Part shown: one piece after another, positions 1 to 10,479 of the stretch | Layout of the letters: every line of letters begins with the position of its first letter | How positions within the stretch are numbered: position 1 is the stretch's first letter | Assembly (NCBI GenBank): GCA_900074885.1 | Contig: FJUW01000013.1 | Coordinates: forward strand, 1,135,674 to 1,199,673 | Source of the DNA: Rhynchosporium graminicola | Lineage: Eukaryota; Ascomycota; Leotiomycetes; Helotiales; Ploettnerulaceae | Length of the DNA stretch: 64,000 bases | Reading direction: 5' to 3' | The notes under the pieces: generated by a model | Seen by the model: the letters and a program-made list of their open reading frames with translations, nothing else | What the model was told of the DNA's origin: nothing | Databases searched by the model: none | Made by a program: the position numbers and the translations under genes

Positions 1-1415
1 GTCAGGTAGTTACTCCTCGGTTTCCACGGCGCCACATCACCACTCTTCGGCAGAGTCCCCTTCGCCTTCTCGATATAGGTCGAGCTGAAATTCAACATCG
101 GGCTTGAATTCATCTTCAGACCTGGCTCGATTGCCGCTGTCACCACACCATCTTCACTCTGATCCATCTTCTTGAGTATTCTGCACACCAGTCTCGCTGT
201 GGCATCACTCCCAAGAGTCCATGATGCGTTGGTGTAACCGATGACAACTACGGCGTTGGGGACATCCTGGACCATGACCCCTCTCCAGACGTATTTGTCT
301 GCTACATTAATTATTTCGCCGTCTACGGTGATTTTGGAACCTCCTGCGAGTTTTATCTTCAAGCCGGTAGCGGTAATGATGACATCCGCATCAATCATCT
401 TGCCCCCATCAGTCTCGATCCCATGCGCCGTAACGTTCTTGATGGTATCAGTCACCATATCCGCATTCCCCTTGTGTATCGCCTTGAAGAAATCTCCATC
501 TGGACACACACACAGACGTTGTTCCCACGGGTTATAAGCAGGTTTGAAGTTCGGGTCGAAAGGAATTTTGCTGTTCGGTCCAAGCTCCTTCTCTGTACCC
601 CCTCGAATGACTTTCCGAGCTACGTTAGGGAACGCGCGGCAGAATTTGTAGAAAAGGAATGGGAGGATGAGGAATTTCCACCGCACAATCGTGTGGGCGA
701 GCCAGGTAGGCAACCATTTGCGTATGAAGGTCCACATTGGGTCCACGGCTGGTATAGCCACGATGTAAGTTGGACTGCGTTGTAGGAGCGTGACATGCGC
801 TGCTTTGTCTGCGAGATTGGGAAGGAGGGTGATAGCTGTAGCTCCGCTGCCAATGATGACAATTTTCTTGCCCGTGTGGTCGAAGTCTTCGGGCCAGAAC
901 TGCGGATGGATAGTCTTGCCTTGGAAATTGTCGATCCCGGGAATGTTGGCCTTCAATGGCTCGTCGTAGTCGTAGTATCCAGTACTGAATATGACAAATC
1001 GTGCACTCATCTGTGTCTTCTCTCCATCCGCATCAACGGAGAGTGTCCATCGCTGTGTCTTGGATGACCAGTCTGCTGCGAGGAGTTTATGGTGGAACCG
1101 GATCTTCTTGTCGATGCCATGGGCCTCCGCAGACTCGCAAATGTATTTGCGGATCGACTCGCCATCAGCGATGGAGTTGGAGCCGGACCACGGTCTCCAT
1201 GCAAAACCGAATGTGTGTAGATCCGAGTCGGATCGAATGCCCGGGTAACGGAAGAAGTCCCATGTTCCTCCTATGGCGTTTCGGGCTTCTAAGATGGTGT
1301 ATTTGTATCCAGGGAGTTCGGTCTGTAGACGATATCCGGCGTTGATACCTGAAATCCCGGCGCCGACGACGATTACGTCCATATCGACCGAGACATCTCT
1401 CTGGATGGAACCCAT
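1..1415 (-). CDS. Flavin-containing / Baeyer-Villiger-type monooxygenase, 3' end cut by the window
   Basis: This is a class-B flavoprotein monooxygenase that should use FAD and NADPH to insert oxygen into a carbonyl or heteroatom substrate; the substrate cannot be told. The frame is open for 471 codons without an intron. Visible motifs: FAD-binding GAGISG at residues 18-23; the sequence FQGKTIHPQFWP at 164-175, which fits the Baeyer-Villiger fingerprint FxGxxxHxxxWP; and a second dinucleotide-binding motif GSGATA at 189-194. STGYYDYDEP lies between them, as in other family members. The ATG at 1415 was chosen because it sits just before the FAD motif with a short leader; a second in-frame ATG lies 11 codons later. 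The last visible residues (PWKPRSNYL) match the usual C-terminal stretch of the family, so probably only a few tens of residues are missing. It could be catabolic or part of secondary metabolism; no cluster partners are visible. Confidence 0.93.
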   Translation of the reverse strand, partial: MGSIQRDVSVDMDVIVVGAGISGINAGYRLQTELPGYKYTILEARNAIGGTWDFFRYPGIRSDSDLHTFGFAWRPWSGSNSIADGESIRKYICESAEAHGIDKKIRFHHKLLAADWSSKTQRWTLSVDADGEKTQMSARFVIFSTGYYDYDEPLKANIPGIDNFQGKTIHPQFWPEDFDHTGKKIVIIGSGATAITLLPNLADKAAHVTLLQRSPTYIVAIPAVDPMWTFIRKWLPTWLAHTIVRWKFLILPFLFYKFCRAFPNVARKVIRGGTEKELGPNSKIPFDPNFKPAYNPWEQRLCVCPDGDFFKAIHKGNADMVTDTIKNVTAHGIETDGGKMIDADVIITATGLKIKLAGGSKITVDGEIINVADKYVWRGVMVQDVPNAVVVIGYTNASWTLGSDATARLVCRILKKMDQSEDGVVTAAIEPGLKMNSSPMLNFSSTYIEKAKGTLPKSGDVAPWKPRSNYL

Positions 1416-2235
1416 CTTGATGTCTCTAAGAAGATACCAGAGATATGGAATGGAGATGGAGTAAAGAAGGTTGGTGGCGGGGTCTGGCGCGGATTGACTC
1501 TATGCAAGCAGTGAAACTCAACAAAATGATATCACGGACTATACTCAACAGATATGAAAGAGAAACAAAGTTGTCTGAATCACAATCCGAGACAAGTATC
1601 GATATGAGCCCTTTTTGTAAAAGGGATCGGTCAATCTTACTCGAGCGCCTTGAAACATTTGCACCTCGGTGCCCTCGCAAGACTAACGAATTGATTCAAT
1701 GCAAGCTCTCCAAATAGCGTTTTATTTTAACTAGTAGTCTGCTTTTGCCTCCCTCCCCAGAAAAATCAAGCAATGAAGATACCGAGGCAAGCAGGGGCTG
1801 GAGCTGGGACTAAACCTAATCTGGTCACCAGAATGCAGGATCGGATCAAGCTTCTCACCGCATGATCGTATATATGTATGCACGATGCCGAGGCCGTAAA
1901 ACTGTGTAATGCTCCAACATCCCCGCGATCTTTCTCAGCCTCTTGGGCTGGCGAGGCTGGAGTTGAGTTGATCCTTACCTTACTAATAAGATTCGAAGTC
2001 AGGACAGATGCGAGCAGATGGGATATCATCGGGATACTATACTCATGCCCCGCTCCGATATCGTTACCCACAATGTCTTATCGATAAGAATTACATTCCC
2101 ATGACATGAACATGAATAGTTACATTTCCAATATCTTTGAAAGCTCCCCCATACTCTCAATCACACCTACCGACTACCTACAGCCCTCTAATATTGTACC
2201 AAGTGATCCTAGATTCTCTTATTATTTTGTACAAG
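1416..2235. other. Divergent intergenic region between FMO and GATase
   Basis: The two flanking genes are transcribed away from each other, so these 820 bp should hold both promoters. Short open frames here look like chance and none resembles a known protein. No repeat or RNA gene was seen. A (CT/TA)-rich stretch lies just before the GATase start. Confidence 0.6.
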
Positions 2236-3097
2236 ATGCCCTCTCCTCCCCTTCGGATAGCGATCCTCGAATGCGACACACCCGTCCCAGCCGTCCACAC
2301 CAAATACGGGCCCTACGGCCAAATCTTCACCCATCTCCTCAAGGCCAGCGCCGACACCCTCACAGCGCAATACCCAGACCTCTGCTCGACCACAGGTCTA
2401 GAACTCTCCGCCTACGACGTGGTAACCGCGCAATCCTACCCCCCATCTCTAGACTCTCTCGACGCCATCCTCCTCTCGGGCTCGAAACACAATTCCTTCG
2501 ACGACGAACCGTGGATCTTGAAACTCGTCGAGTATGTCAAGACCGTGCTGGCGCAGGATAGGGTGAGGATCATAGGCGTGTGTTTTGGACATCAGATCTT
2601 AGGCCGCGCGTTGGGATGTGAGGTCAAGAGGAGTGAGGAGGGTTGGGAACTCAGTGTTGTCGCGATGGATCTGACGAAGAAGGGCCAAGAGGTTTTTGGC
2701 CGCACGAGTTTGGTACGCCTATCTTTCTTATCCTCCTTGTCATGTCCTATCAGGTCCGTCCAGATCTGCAACCCCGACAGATAAGAGACTAACATACGCA
2801 TACAAGGCTCTCCATCAAATGCACAGAGATATCGTCGTCTCCTACCCACCAGGCGCAGAAGAATTAGCATATACAGACAAATGCGCCGTGCAAGCCATGT
2901 ACGTCCCCAAACGTTACATATCGGTTCAAGGCCACCCGGAATTCACAGAAGATATGATGAGGGAGATTGTGAAGCTCAGACATGCGACGGGTCTGTTCAC
3001 CGATGAGATGGAGAAAGATGCTATTGAGCGCGTCGATAGATATCAAGATGGGTTGGTGGTTGCGGCTACTTTCTTGAGGTTTTTGTTGGAGGAATAG
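2236..3097 (+). CDS. Class-I glutamine amidotransferase-like protein (two exons)
   Basis: The protein of 255 residues belongs to the GMP-synthase-like class-I glutamine amidotransferase family. Exon 1 is 2236-2712 and exon 2 is 2807-3097. The 94-bp phase-0 intron starts GTACGC and ends CAAG after a CTAAC branch-point-like site. The catalytic triad is complete: nucleophile Cys116 in VCFGHQ, His202 and Glu204 in QGHPEF. The start ATG at 2236 directly precedes the first beta strand (RIAILECD). Stand-alone proteins of this type are common in fungi and usually of unknown substrate; some cleave gamma-glutamyl peptides or hydrolyse glutamine, others have lost glutaminase activity. It is not GMP synthase itself, which is far longer and carries ATP-pyrophosphatase and dimerisation domains absent here. 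Exon joining is by eye but keeps the family alignment across the junction. Confidence 0.92.
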
Positions 3098-4166
3098 AGC
3101 GGTAGATTGAATTGGATTGGCGTTATGGTGCTGATGGGCTCTGGATAGACTATACTTGGAATGTCTAGACTTGGACAGAGAGGTGTTTTGGTAGACTGCT
3201 AGATTATCCTATATACTTACAAGACCTAACTATTATTACCTATACTTCGCTTCTCCACGATACAACACAAGATAAAATAAGATCAACGCCCAACAATGAA
3301 TGAGGGAGGACCTTTGTCCGATTCTCGAAACTCGAAGCTTACCTACCTCTGTTTAGCCATGAACCACGCCAGTGAATCACTACCACACCACAGCAGCCCT
3401 CCATTCCGCCACGACTTCCCAATCCAACTAATCCAATCTAATCCAATTCAATCCGACTCAATCTACCAATCCAATCCACCAACTCAACCTACCAATCCAT
3501 ATCAACTCATCTCAACACACACCACCTTTCATTTCATCAGCACAACTGACTCACTAGCCCGCTGCATCCAACTACCACCCCCCTCCTCCCTCCTCCAACC
3601 TCGCTTGCAGGGAAAAAAGTCAACAGACCAGCACCTGCACCCACATACATCCTGCCCACCTACCCACCCACCTACCTCTTTCTCATAATCCAATTCAAGG
3701 AGGAGTTGAGAGATAGATGGATAGATAGGTAGCCAGGTAGGTAGGCAGGCAGGCAAGTAAGTAATATCGTTTAGTATCGCAGAGGAAGAATCATCAGGCC
3801 TGAGCTGTCACGAGTGAGAAGAGCTGAATATGTATCTTTCCAGCGTCAACATCTGACATGGGATGACAAGTTGCGAGGAGGGTGATTCCGAATGAGAGCA
3901 GTACAATCGTCACCGTGTTCAACCAGAAAACAAAAGAGCAATCGAATATGTGCATTATCTTCATCCCGAACTACAAAGCTAGCCACGTGTTTTCACCACC
4001 TAGATTCCCCCTTAGCAGCCATCCACAAATCCACCCACCGTGTGTCATAAAATCATCCAACTACCCTATCGACCCATCGAAAAGAAGAAGACCTACGAAG
4101 CCGCGAACTGATACAAGTGCAAATAGTAAACCACCTCCCAGCAAACCCCCTCCACCATCACAACAC
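3098..4166. other. Convergent intergenic region with low-complexity tracts
   Basis: GATase and bZIP converge here, so the region holds two 3' ends. The plus strand is strongly pyrimidine- and CA-rich from about 3390 to 3690, followed by tetranucleotide-like GATA/TAGG/CAGG tracts at about 3710-3760. Open frames in this stretch are low-complexity and show no family resemblance. No RNA gene or transposon was recognised. Confidence 0.6.
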
Positions 4167-5576
4167 TCACGCCTTGGTTCCTACGCCATCCTTACGCTCA
4201 GAAGCTTTCCTCTCGGCATTCTCGGCACTGTACTTCTTCCACAACCCGGCAATGTCCTCCTTACTCTCATTGCGCTCGGTGATCAGGTTCTTCAGCCACT
4301 TGTTCTCCGTTTCCAGCTGGTTGATACGTCCTTCCAACGCTGAGACTTTATCGCTCATATCCTTCGCAGATCGCTCGAGAGCTTGCTCACGCTGCTTCTT
4401 TTTCACGCGGAAACGGGCCGATGCCGCAGTGTTACGACGGCGTTTATCCTCTTCTGCGGCATTGCGGGCGGAGTCTTCATCGTTGCCAGAGGGAGAACCA
4501 GCTAGCGAGATGGATTCGGCTTTGCGCTTGGTGCCAGCTAATGATGCGTCTGCAGATTGAGAAGGCAATCCGTCGTTGGGAGACCCATAGAGAGCGGTGT
4601 TGGTGTTGATGGGTACGGGTGGGATGGTGGTGTCTGTGAATGTCGTCGGGGGGAATGAGTTGAAGTCGGGAAACGAATAGTCGCCTACCATAGTTGCATC
4701 ATTAGCATAATTGCTCCTCGACCGTCTATCAATGAACAGGCCGTCTTTCTCAGCGGCAACGGCGGATACGCGCGGAATCTGGAACGTGGGATAGGAACGC
4801 TAGAGTGGGATGAGAAACCCGGGAATGATTGACAACGTCCATATACGGATCGTGATGGGATAGCCTTCATGAGAGTTTGGGGGTTTGTGGGGATTAGGAT
4901 TGTGGAGGATCCATGACCATTATTCACGTGATATGGCACCATCCGGCTAAATGAAAACACGGATGGCGTGCTTCTCCTCCGCCCAATTGGGCGAATCTTG
5001 AAGCTGCACAACTTGTTGCAGCGGGACATAACAGATGAAGATGTATGTGAGTGGTAACCAGTCAAAGTGCAAAGATCAGAGGGCGTGTGCACTCGTTCGC
5101 ATGGTTGAAAAGTGAAGCGATAGGAGCGGGGTCCCGAAAAAGAAGATCTGCTCATTGGCGTGCCTGCTTACCAACGCGACGACGACGACGACAACTTCGT
5201 CGAGAGTGCACGAACAGCATCAGGCGTATGTGTAGAAGAGACGGAGATGATTGTACCGAAGGACAGAAACCGTAGACCCCAAATCAAAGTATTGATGACA
5301 TGTGGAAAATCGCTGCTTACCATTCATAAAATCCAGCGACTTCAATTCAACTGCATCCGGCGCAACAGCCGGATCCCTTCCTCCATCCACAGTGTAATCC
5401 GTAGGTTGTAAATCTGCATCCTGGCCCAGATCAAAGTCGAAGAAATTGGCGTTCGTGAACATGGCCAGATCATCCTCCATGTATTCGGGGTTGGGTTGCA
5501 TCTCCTGGTCTGGGACGTGGTTCAGCGTCGAGATGTATTCCACCATGTTGACCCTGCTTGGTCCGTTGTACGCCAT
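4167..5576 (-). CDS. bZIP transcription factor of the CYS-3 / MetR type (sulphur regulation)
   Basis: Two exons, 5576-5321 and 4684-4167, give 257 residues. The basic region at about residues 163-184 carries the fungal bZIP core NTAASARFR (Asn170, Arg178) followed by KKKQREQ. A leucine zipper follows to about residue 223 and a charged tail ends the protein. The basic region and the EEDKRRR lead-in strongly resemble Neurospora CYS-3 and Aspergillus MetR, which activate sulphate and methionine assimilation genes from the nucleus; that role is inferred by family. The N-terminus is acidic (LAMFTNANFFDFDLG), a plausible activation region. The donor GTAAGC at 5320 and acceptor TAG ending at 4685 define a 636-bp intron, very long for this genome; the phase-1 junction restores a clean GDYSFPDF. 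A further small exon inside the intron cannot be excluded. Confidence 0.88.
4924..4931. promoter_or_regulatory. TCACGTGA palindrome inside the bZIP intron
   Basis: A perfect 8-bp palindrome with a CACGTG core, the type of site bound by Cbf1-like bHLH factors in fungal sulphur metabolism. It lies in the unusually long intron of a sulphur-type regulator gene. Function is inferred; such 8-mers also occur by chance. Confidence 0.3.
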
Positions 5577-6400
5577 GCCGACAGATGTGTTGTGTAGCCC
5601 GTCGCAGGCTGATGATATCGAGAGGATGATTCTTTTTTGATTCGAGATGGGGATTTATTATCGCGATGGAGAGGGGTCGGAATTGGCAAATTTCAAATGT
5701 TGAGTGAGTGAGGACGTGAGGTAAGGTAGTCGAAGTCTTTGTCTCGCATTCGGCAGCTGATGAATGGATTTGGGTTGAATAGGATGGATCACTAGCCTGC
5801 CCTGATCGCTGCAGGCAGTTGAATTCCTCGTGTATCGATGACCCGCTGTCCTGTCGACCTGAAATGATCGTTGTCGTCGTTGTCGTCGTTGTCGTCGTTG
5901 TCGGTCGCTTGGTGAAGAGGAGAGGGAAGAAGAAAGTGGGTGACGAGTAGAGTTGAAGTGGAGTGGAGTACAGTGGAGGAGGAGGAGACCTCGGGGGTGA
6001 TCGGTCGCGGCTGGTGATCTCGGGAATCGGAGGGGAGGGAAGCACGTGACGAGACGTGAATTGGAGGGAAAGGAAAGACTCGGATCGGAAATCATTCAAT
6101 CGGCGCCCCACCTTACCCCAGCCCCACCTCCCCACTCTTTTAATGATCCATCCATATCTATTGGGCCTTCTAATAAAAGATTGGAACCCGAATGAAAGAA
6201 ACCCCGCGGGATGGACGCGCTCGCGCTGCAGCGAGAGAGAGAGATACTTACTTAGTAATACTTGTAACCTGGGAGCCCGCGCAGAATCATTGGTATTTGT
6301 AATCGTAGCCACTAGCCAATGAAAACTCTTCATGCACGTGCAGCACCACAAGTACTCGTACTCGCACGGAATCACGGAAAGTATGAAATCCATTCATCAG
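5577..6400 (-). promoter_or_regulatory. bZIP 5' leader and promoter with CACGTG sites and a 9-bp repeat
   Basis: No credible coding sequence was found. A long open frame across 5470-6393 on the minus strand overlaps the bZIP start in another frame and is low-complexity, so it is taken as leader sequence. Two CACGTG cores occur at 6043-6048 and 6335-6340, the second inside the palindrome GCACGTGC. A short tandem repeat of unit GTTGTCGTC, about four copies, sits at 5870-5903. CCAAT occurs at 6316-6320. Long leaders are common for regulated fungal transcription factors. Confidence 0.4.
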
Positions 6401-7454
6401 TGGGGTGGGGAGGGGGGCAGTGGATTACATCGCAGCGAGCGCATTGCCCCGCGCGACATTCCTATCAATCGATCGATCGATCAATCCAATCCAATCATCG
6501 GTTGGAGCCGCTGGACGGTGGAGGATGCCTAAGGCTCCTTGATGTTCTCGCTACCGGAAAATCAGATGTTCCGATGTTGACTCTACGGCTATAGATTTTT
6601 TGAGGGTGGGATTTGCTCAGCTCCTGAAATTCAAACAGCTCAAGATAAACTGTGAAGAGTGCTGATATCTACCCTCATGTACGTTTTTCCTGTCTTGTGA
6701 TTCTTTTGTTCTTCGCGGTGGTAGTGTTAAAGAAGAAAGTCTTGTTTATGTAGTTTGCTACTTGGAAGATTGATCATGCTGCCTCACACCGGTGTACCAG
6801 ACTCACTGTCAGACCCCTCCCGTACAATCTCCCTTCTCCGAGTAGGTTCTCGACTTTGATGATTCTTTCCTTCTACAGCCAAGCCAAACTTGCGCAGCAG
6901 GGCTTGAAAGCTCCAATTTGTCAAGTAGACACTGGCGCGAGAAGTGGAAATCTTGAGAATAATGAACTCATTAGTATTCATATCGTTTGAATTTTCTCAG
7001 ATGTCCCTCTCGGAGATTACGGCTCGTAGGGCCTTGAGCATTCGGACAGATGTTTCGTTTGGGCGGGCAATGGTGACGTGCAATCAAAGAGTTTGTACTT
7101 TCCATCAACGGTAAGTCAATGGTCTTGTATACTACAGTACTCGGTCGGACGCAGATACCCATTCCGCATGCAGCCATTGCAAGGGATCTCTTCCCGATCG
7201 TGCATTTGAATCAGCCAACAAGTTCACCAACTCCAAGTGGTTTGAGTTGTGACAATCCAAGCCGACCAACCTTCCGACGTCCTATGTAAGGCCGGGAAAA
7301 TTAAACTCAGGTCGGTAACATCAGGGTCTCCTCGCTTTTATCAATCTGGAAAGTTTTAATGGAAGCAAGATCATTGAAGAGCGAATCAACTTATCTTGTC
7401 ACCAGATATTAGTCGTTCCGACGCGACGAACATTTCAAATCCCTGAGCGTGGAA
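6401..7454. other. Intergenic region, no gene recognised
   Basis: The bZIP and acidic-protein genes diverge from this stretch. Two overlapping minus-strand frames of 65-68 codons (6784-7177) exist, but neither resembles a known family and no splice joining them was convincing. A GATC-type simple repeat is seen near 6470-6485. Otherwise nothing stands out. Confidence 0.5.
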
Positions 7455-10247
7455 ATGAACCCCCCCGCCAAAACACGAAATGCGCCCTCGGGGAGTCAAG
7501 CAGGTAAGCGAACTCATCAAACGATAATCCATCACGTCTCTTCTGTCTCCTGAGCGTCTTGGACGCTGTCGGATTATGTTATATTCTTTTCTCTTCCCAT
7601 TTCATTAATCGTGAGTACAGCTTCACACAGCATTCTGGAAATCCCCAAAAGGCGCGCAAGCATGCACACATCAACTTGTCCCTCCAAGCTGCCTCCTGCC
7701 CCTGACCCTCATCAACAACGAGACAATTTTCAGAGCCAGAGCGAGAAATCCTCCATTTGTGCTGTTTGTCGGCATATCAGTGAACGTGGTAAGAACCTCT
7801 TGAGCTTGCATGTACACTAAGAACAGCTTTGCTAATTCTAACTTGTCAAAGTGGGCTTAACCGAAGTCCAATGCGATCATATTCCAAAACCGACACCCAG
7901 ACGTAGATTTCATCCAACGTTGATCCCTCGAAGGCCTACAGATCTAATCACCAGACCAATACCACAGTGGTTATGCCACATCTCATCTGTCAATGGAGCC
8001 AATGCAGAAACATTTGACCCTGTGACACGAGAAATATTCCCTGGGGAGGTTGCAAATCGACACCCAGTCACGGCAGCTGCAGTTAAGAAAGGGGGTGACA
8101 AAAGGTCAACTGCTGTAGCAACTACAGGTCACTTATCTCAGAAACCTGATTGCCTCGAAGTAGCAAAAAGCGCGAGAGATGACACAAGGTCAAAAGATGC
8201 GGCAATCGAGGACGATGCGATTGGGAAGACTGGCTCTCAAACACCACAAACGTTCGCCTATGCGAGAGATGACAAGCAGCCAAACATTGGACCAAGTGCG
8301 GGTGATGCACTCGGGAAGATTGATTCCCAGACATCACCAGCTTTCAGTCATGCGAAAGATGACAAGAAGCCAATTGATGGAGCAAGTACGGGTGACGGTT
8401 TCGGGAAAACTCGTTCCCAGACACCAGCAGTGTCCAAAATCGTTGTAGAGGAATCGTCGGCTTTAAGTGTGCTTCGAAAGAACATACGGCAAATCATTAC
8501 CGATCTTGAGGATGTAATAGCTGATGAAGGGCTAAGGTATGTCTCTTATTTCCTGGCAGTTGACACAAATGAGGGATCCGACAGCCTGAGTTACTGACGA
8601 AATTTCTCCAGAAGCCAACTCGATATATTCAAGCGGAAGCCATGCCCACAAGTTCGCGTTGCTGAGTCTGCCTCCCGGTACAGAGGCCCCTTACCTGCGA
8701 CGAACACGCCAGAGACGCCACAGTCAACATTCTCAGAAGAAGCAGACGCGGCCCACCCCGTGGCACTCTCTGATGAGTCGGCATCCACAAAGGCCCAGGA
8801 AGGACGCGTAATGCCGGCAGCAACAGAGAAAGATGCAACCCATCTCGCGACGCCCTCCACCAGTCCCACGGCCACGAAGGTCAAGGAACGATGCGATCCA
8901 CTGGAACCAGAGATTATGGAGATGCTGGAGGGGTGCCCACATCTCCTCACGGCCTATCTGACAAAAAAACAAATTTCGGAGCAAGTACCGATCGAAGTCC
9001 AGCTGCCAGCTTACAAGAAGCGTGATGACAAGAAAAAGGACCAGGATGACTACGAAGAGGAAGAGGACGTGGACGATGAGAACCACCAGGCACGGGAACC
9101 CGGCTTGGTCAATTCTGTACAGTCCAAAACACCACTTCGGAGCATTGAAGGCATCGACTACTTCTTTGGTTACCCCAAACCGCCATCTGATACGTCCGAT
9201 GGCGGGTTTGATGAGATGAGCTCAGCTGAGTTACATGACGAAGATGATTCTTGTGAATCACTGTTTGAGCTGGACTGTGATGCCGATCTTTCAGATGGCG
9301 AGGAAGTATCTGACAGCGAGGACATCCCAAAGCGCAAGAGTGCTAGAAGACTCCGTAGTGTGGTCGACAAGGCTTCGAAATCGGACATCAAATCCCTTTC
9401 CGATATGGATTTGGAGCTGGAGCTGGCCGCCAAGATCGAGCGAGCGTACAGTCAGACTTTGCCCGCTCTTGACGATGGCGTACTCGCATCCAATTCCGAA
9501 GGAGAAGACCTTGCTGGTGGTGAGGGATCGAAGGGAAGTACGAGTGCTTCAGACGTCCCTCAGGTTAGTGAGGCTTTCGAATCAGAAATGGCCGCACCTC
9601 CCAGTGCGGACCCGTGCATTTTGAGGAAGAGTGGCCCAAGTATGCCTGCGCGCGACTCATCCGAGGAGTGGGAATCGGTGTTTGAGTCGGATCCCGAAGA
9701 TGATCCAGAGTCCGACAGCGAAGAGTCCACAAGTGGTGCTGCGAGTGTCGTCAGCGATGCCGACGAGACTCTGCATTCGAATTCGCATTCGCCATCCGGT
9801 GTGGGTTTGGGGCTGGCTGCGAAGCAAAAGAGGACCATGAGCGATACTGCTCAAGATCCCAAATACAAGAAACAGCGCACCTTGAGTGATACCGTGAGGT
9901 TCCCAAGGTACATCACTGTGGCTCCTGCTCTTCCAGAGGTTGATGCGATCGAATCCACGGGCTCTGTTGGTGAACCGGAACTTGTGCCAAAGGACTTTCA
10001 AATTGGGAAGGGCCTCGAAGATGAGGAGGAACTTGATTTCAAGCCGGGAACACAGGAAAATCCGATTTGTTTGGAGGAAATGGATATCACAGATGAGGAG
10101 CCTTCGAACGGGAATCGTGACGACGCGGAAAGGGAAGTCGCTCGCAGGCTACCTGATACTCTAGCGAACAACTACGACATTGATTCAGTACTCAAAAGAA
10201 AGTTAGCCACTCTGAAGTGGAAAATGGCAGTTGGAATTTGGATGTAG
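7455..10247 (+). CDS. Large acidic low-complexity protein of unknown function (four exons)
   Basis: I do not recognise this protein. Exons 7455-7503, 7621-7788, 7852-8536 and 8612-10247 join in phase through GTAAGC, GTAAGA and GTATGT donors to give 845 residues. Near the N-terminus is a CAVC pair in a short basic stretch (SSICAVCRHISER). Residues about 240-330 contain three 30-residue repeats of the form A[RK]DDK...GKxxSQT. The rest is rich in Asp, Glu and Ser with clusters such as DDYEEEEDVDDE, and contains basic runs such as PKRKSARR that could be nuclear localisation signals. Composition suggests a largely disordered, possibly nuclear protein; this is inference. There is no signal peptide or membrane segment. 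It is the last gene before the transposon block. The start is the first ATG whose exon splices in frame to the next; the exon-1 call is the weakest part. Confidence 0.7.
8172..8441 (+). repeat. Three 90-bp in-frame tandem repeats inside the acidic-protein gene
   Basis: Units begin at 8172, 8262 and 8352, exactly 90 bp apart, each starting with a codon set for A-[RK]-DD and containing GK..SQT near its end. The units are diverged but in register, so the repeat encodes a 30-residue protein module three times. Confidence 0.85.
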
Positions 10248-10479
10248 TGCCAGGAATCGGCGGGGGAAAAAGCAACGCGTGTGTGGATGGGCATTTCAGT
10301 GTAAAGATTGGAAATTGGCAGCGATAAAAGTAAGAAGTATTTGCGATGTTTTCTCAGTATTTAGTTTGTTGTAGCTGTTAAAAATATAATTCTTCAAATT
10401 GCGATGGTAGACACAAGCTTGAACAGGTTTTGCTGTCGTTTGTCAGTCATGAGAGACAAGATCTTCTCCGTGCCGGCCC
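10248..10479. other. 3' flank of the acidic-protein gene
   Basis: Ordinary-composition DNA without an open frame. It ends where base composition changes abruptly to TA-rich transposon sequence at about 10480-10530. Confidence 0.5.

Noticed and set aside
5470..6393. A 307-codon minus-strand frame upstream of and overlapping the bZIP start
   Set aside because: Low-complexity composition driven by simple repeats, overlap with the well-supported bZIP exon in another frame, and no family resemblance. Treated as leader/promoter.
6784..7177. Two overlapping minus-strand frames that might form a small gene
   Set aside because: No convincing splice signals join them, and there is no recognisable motif or signal peptide.
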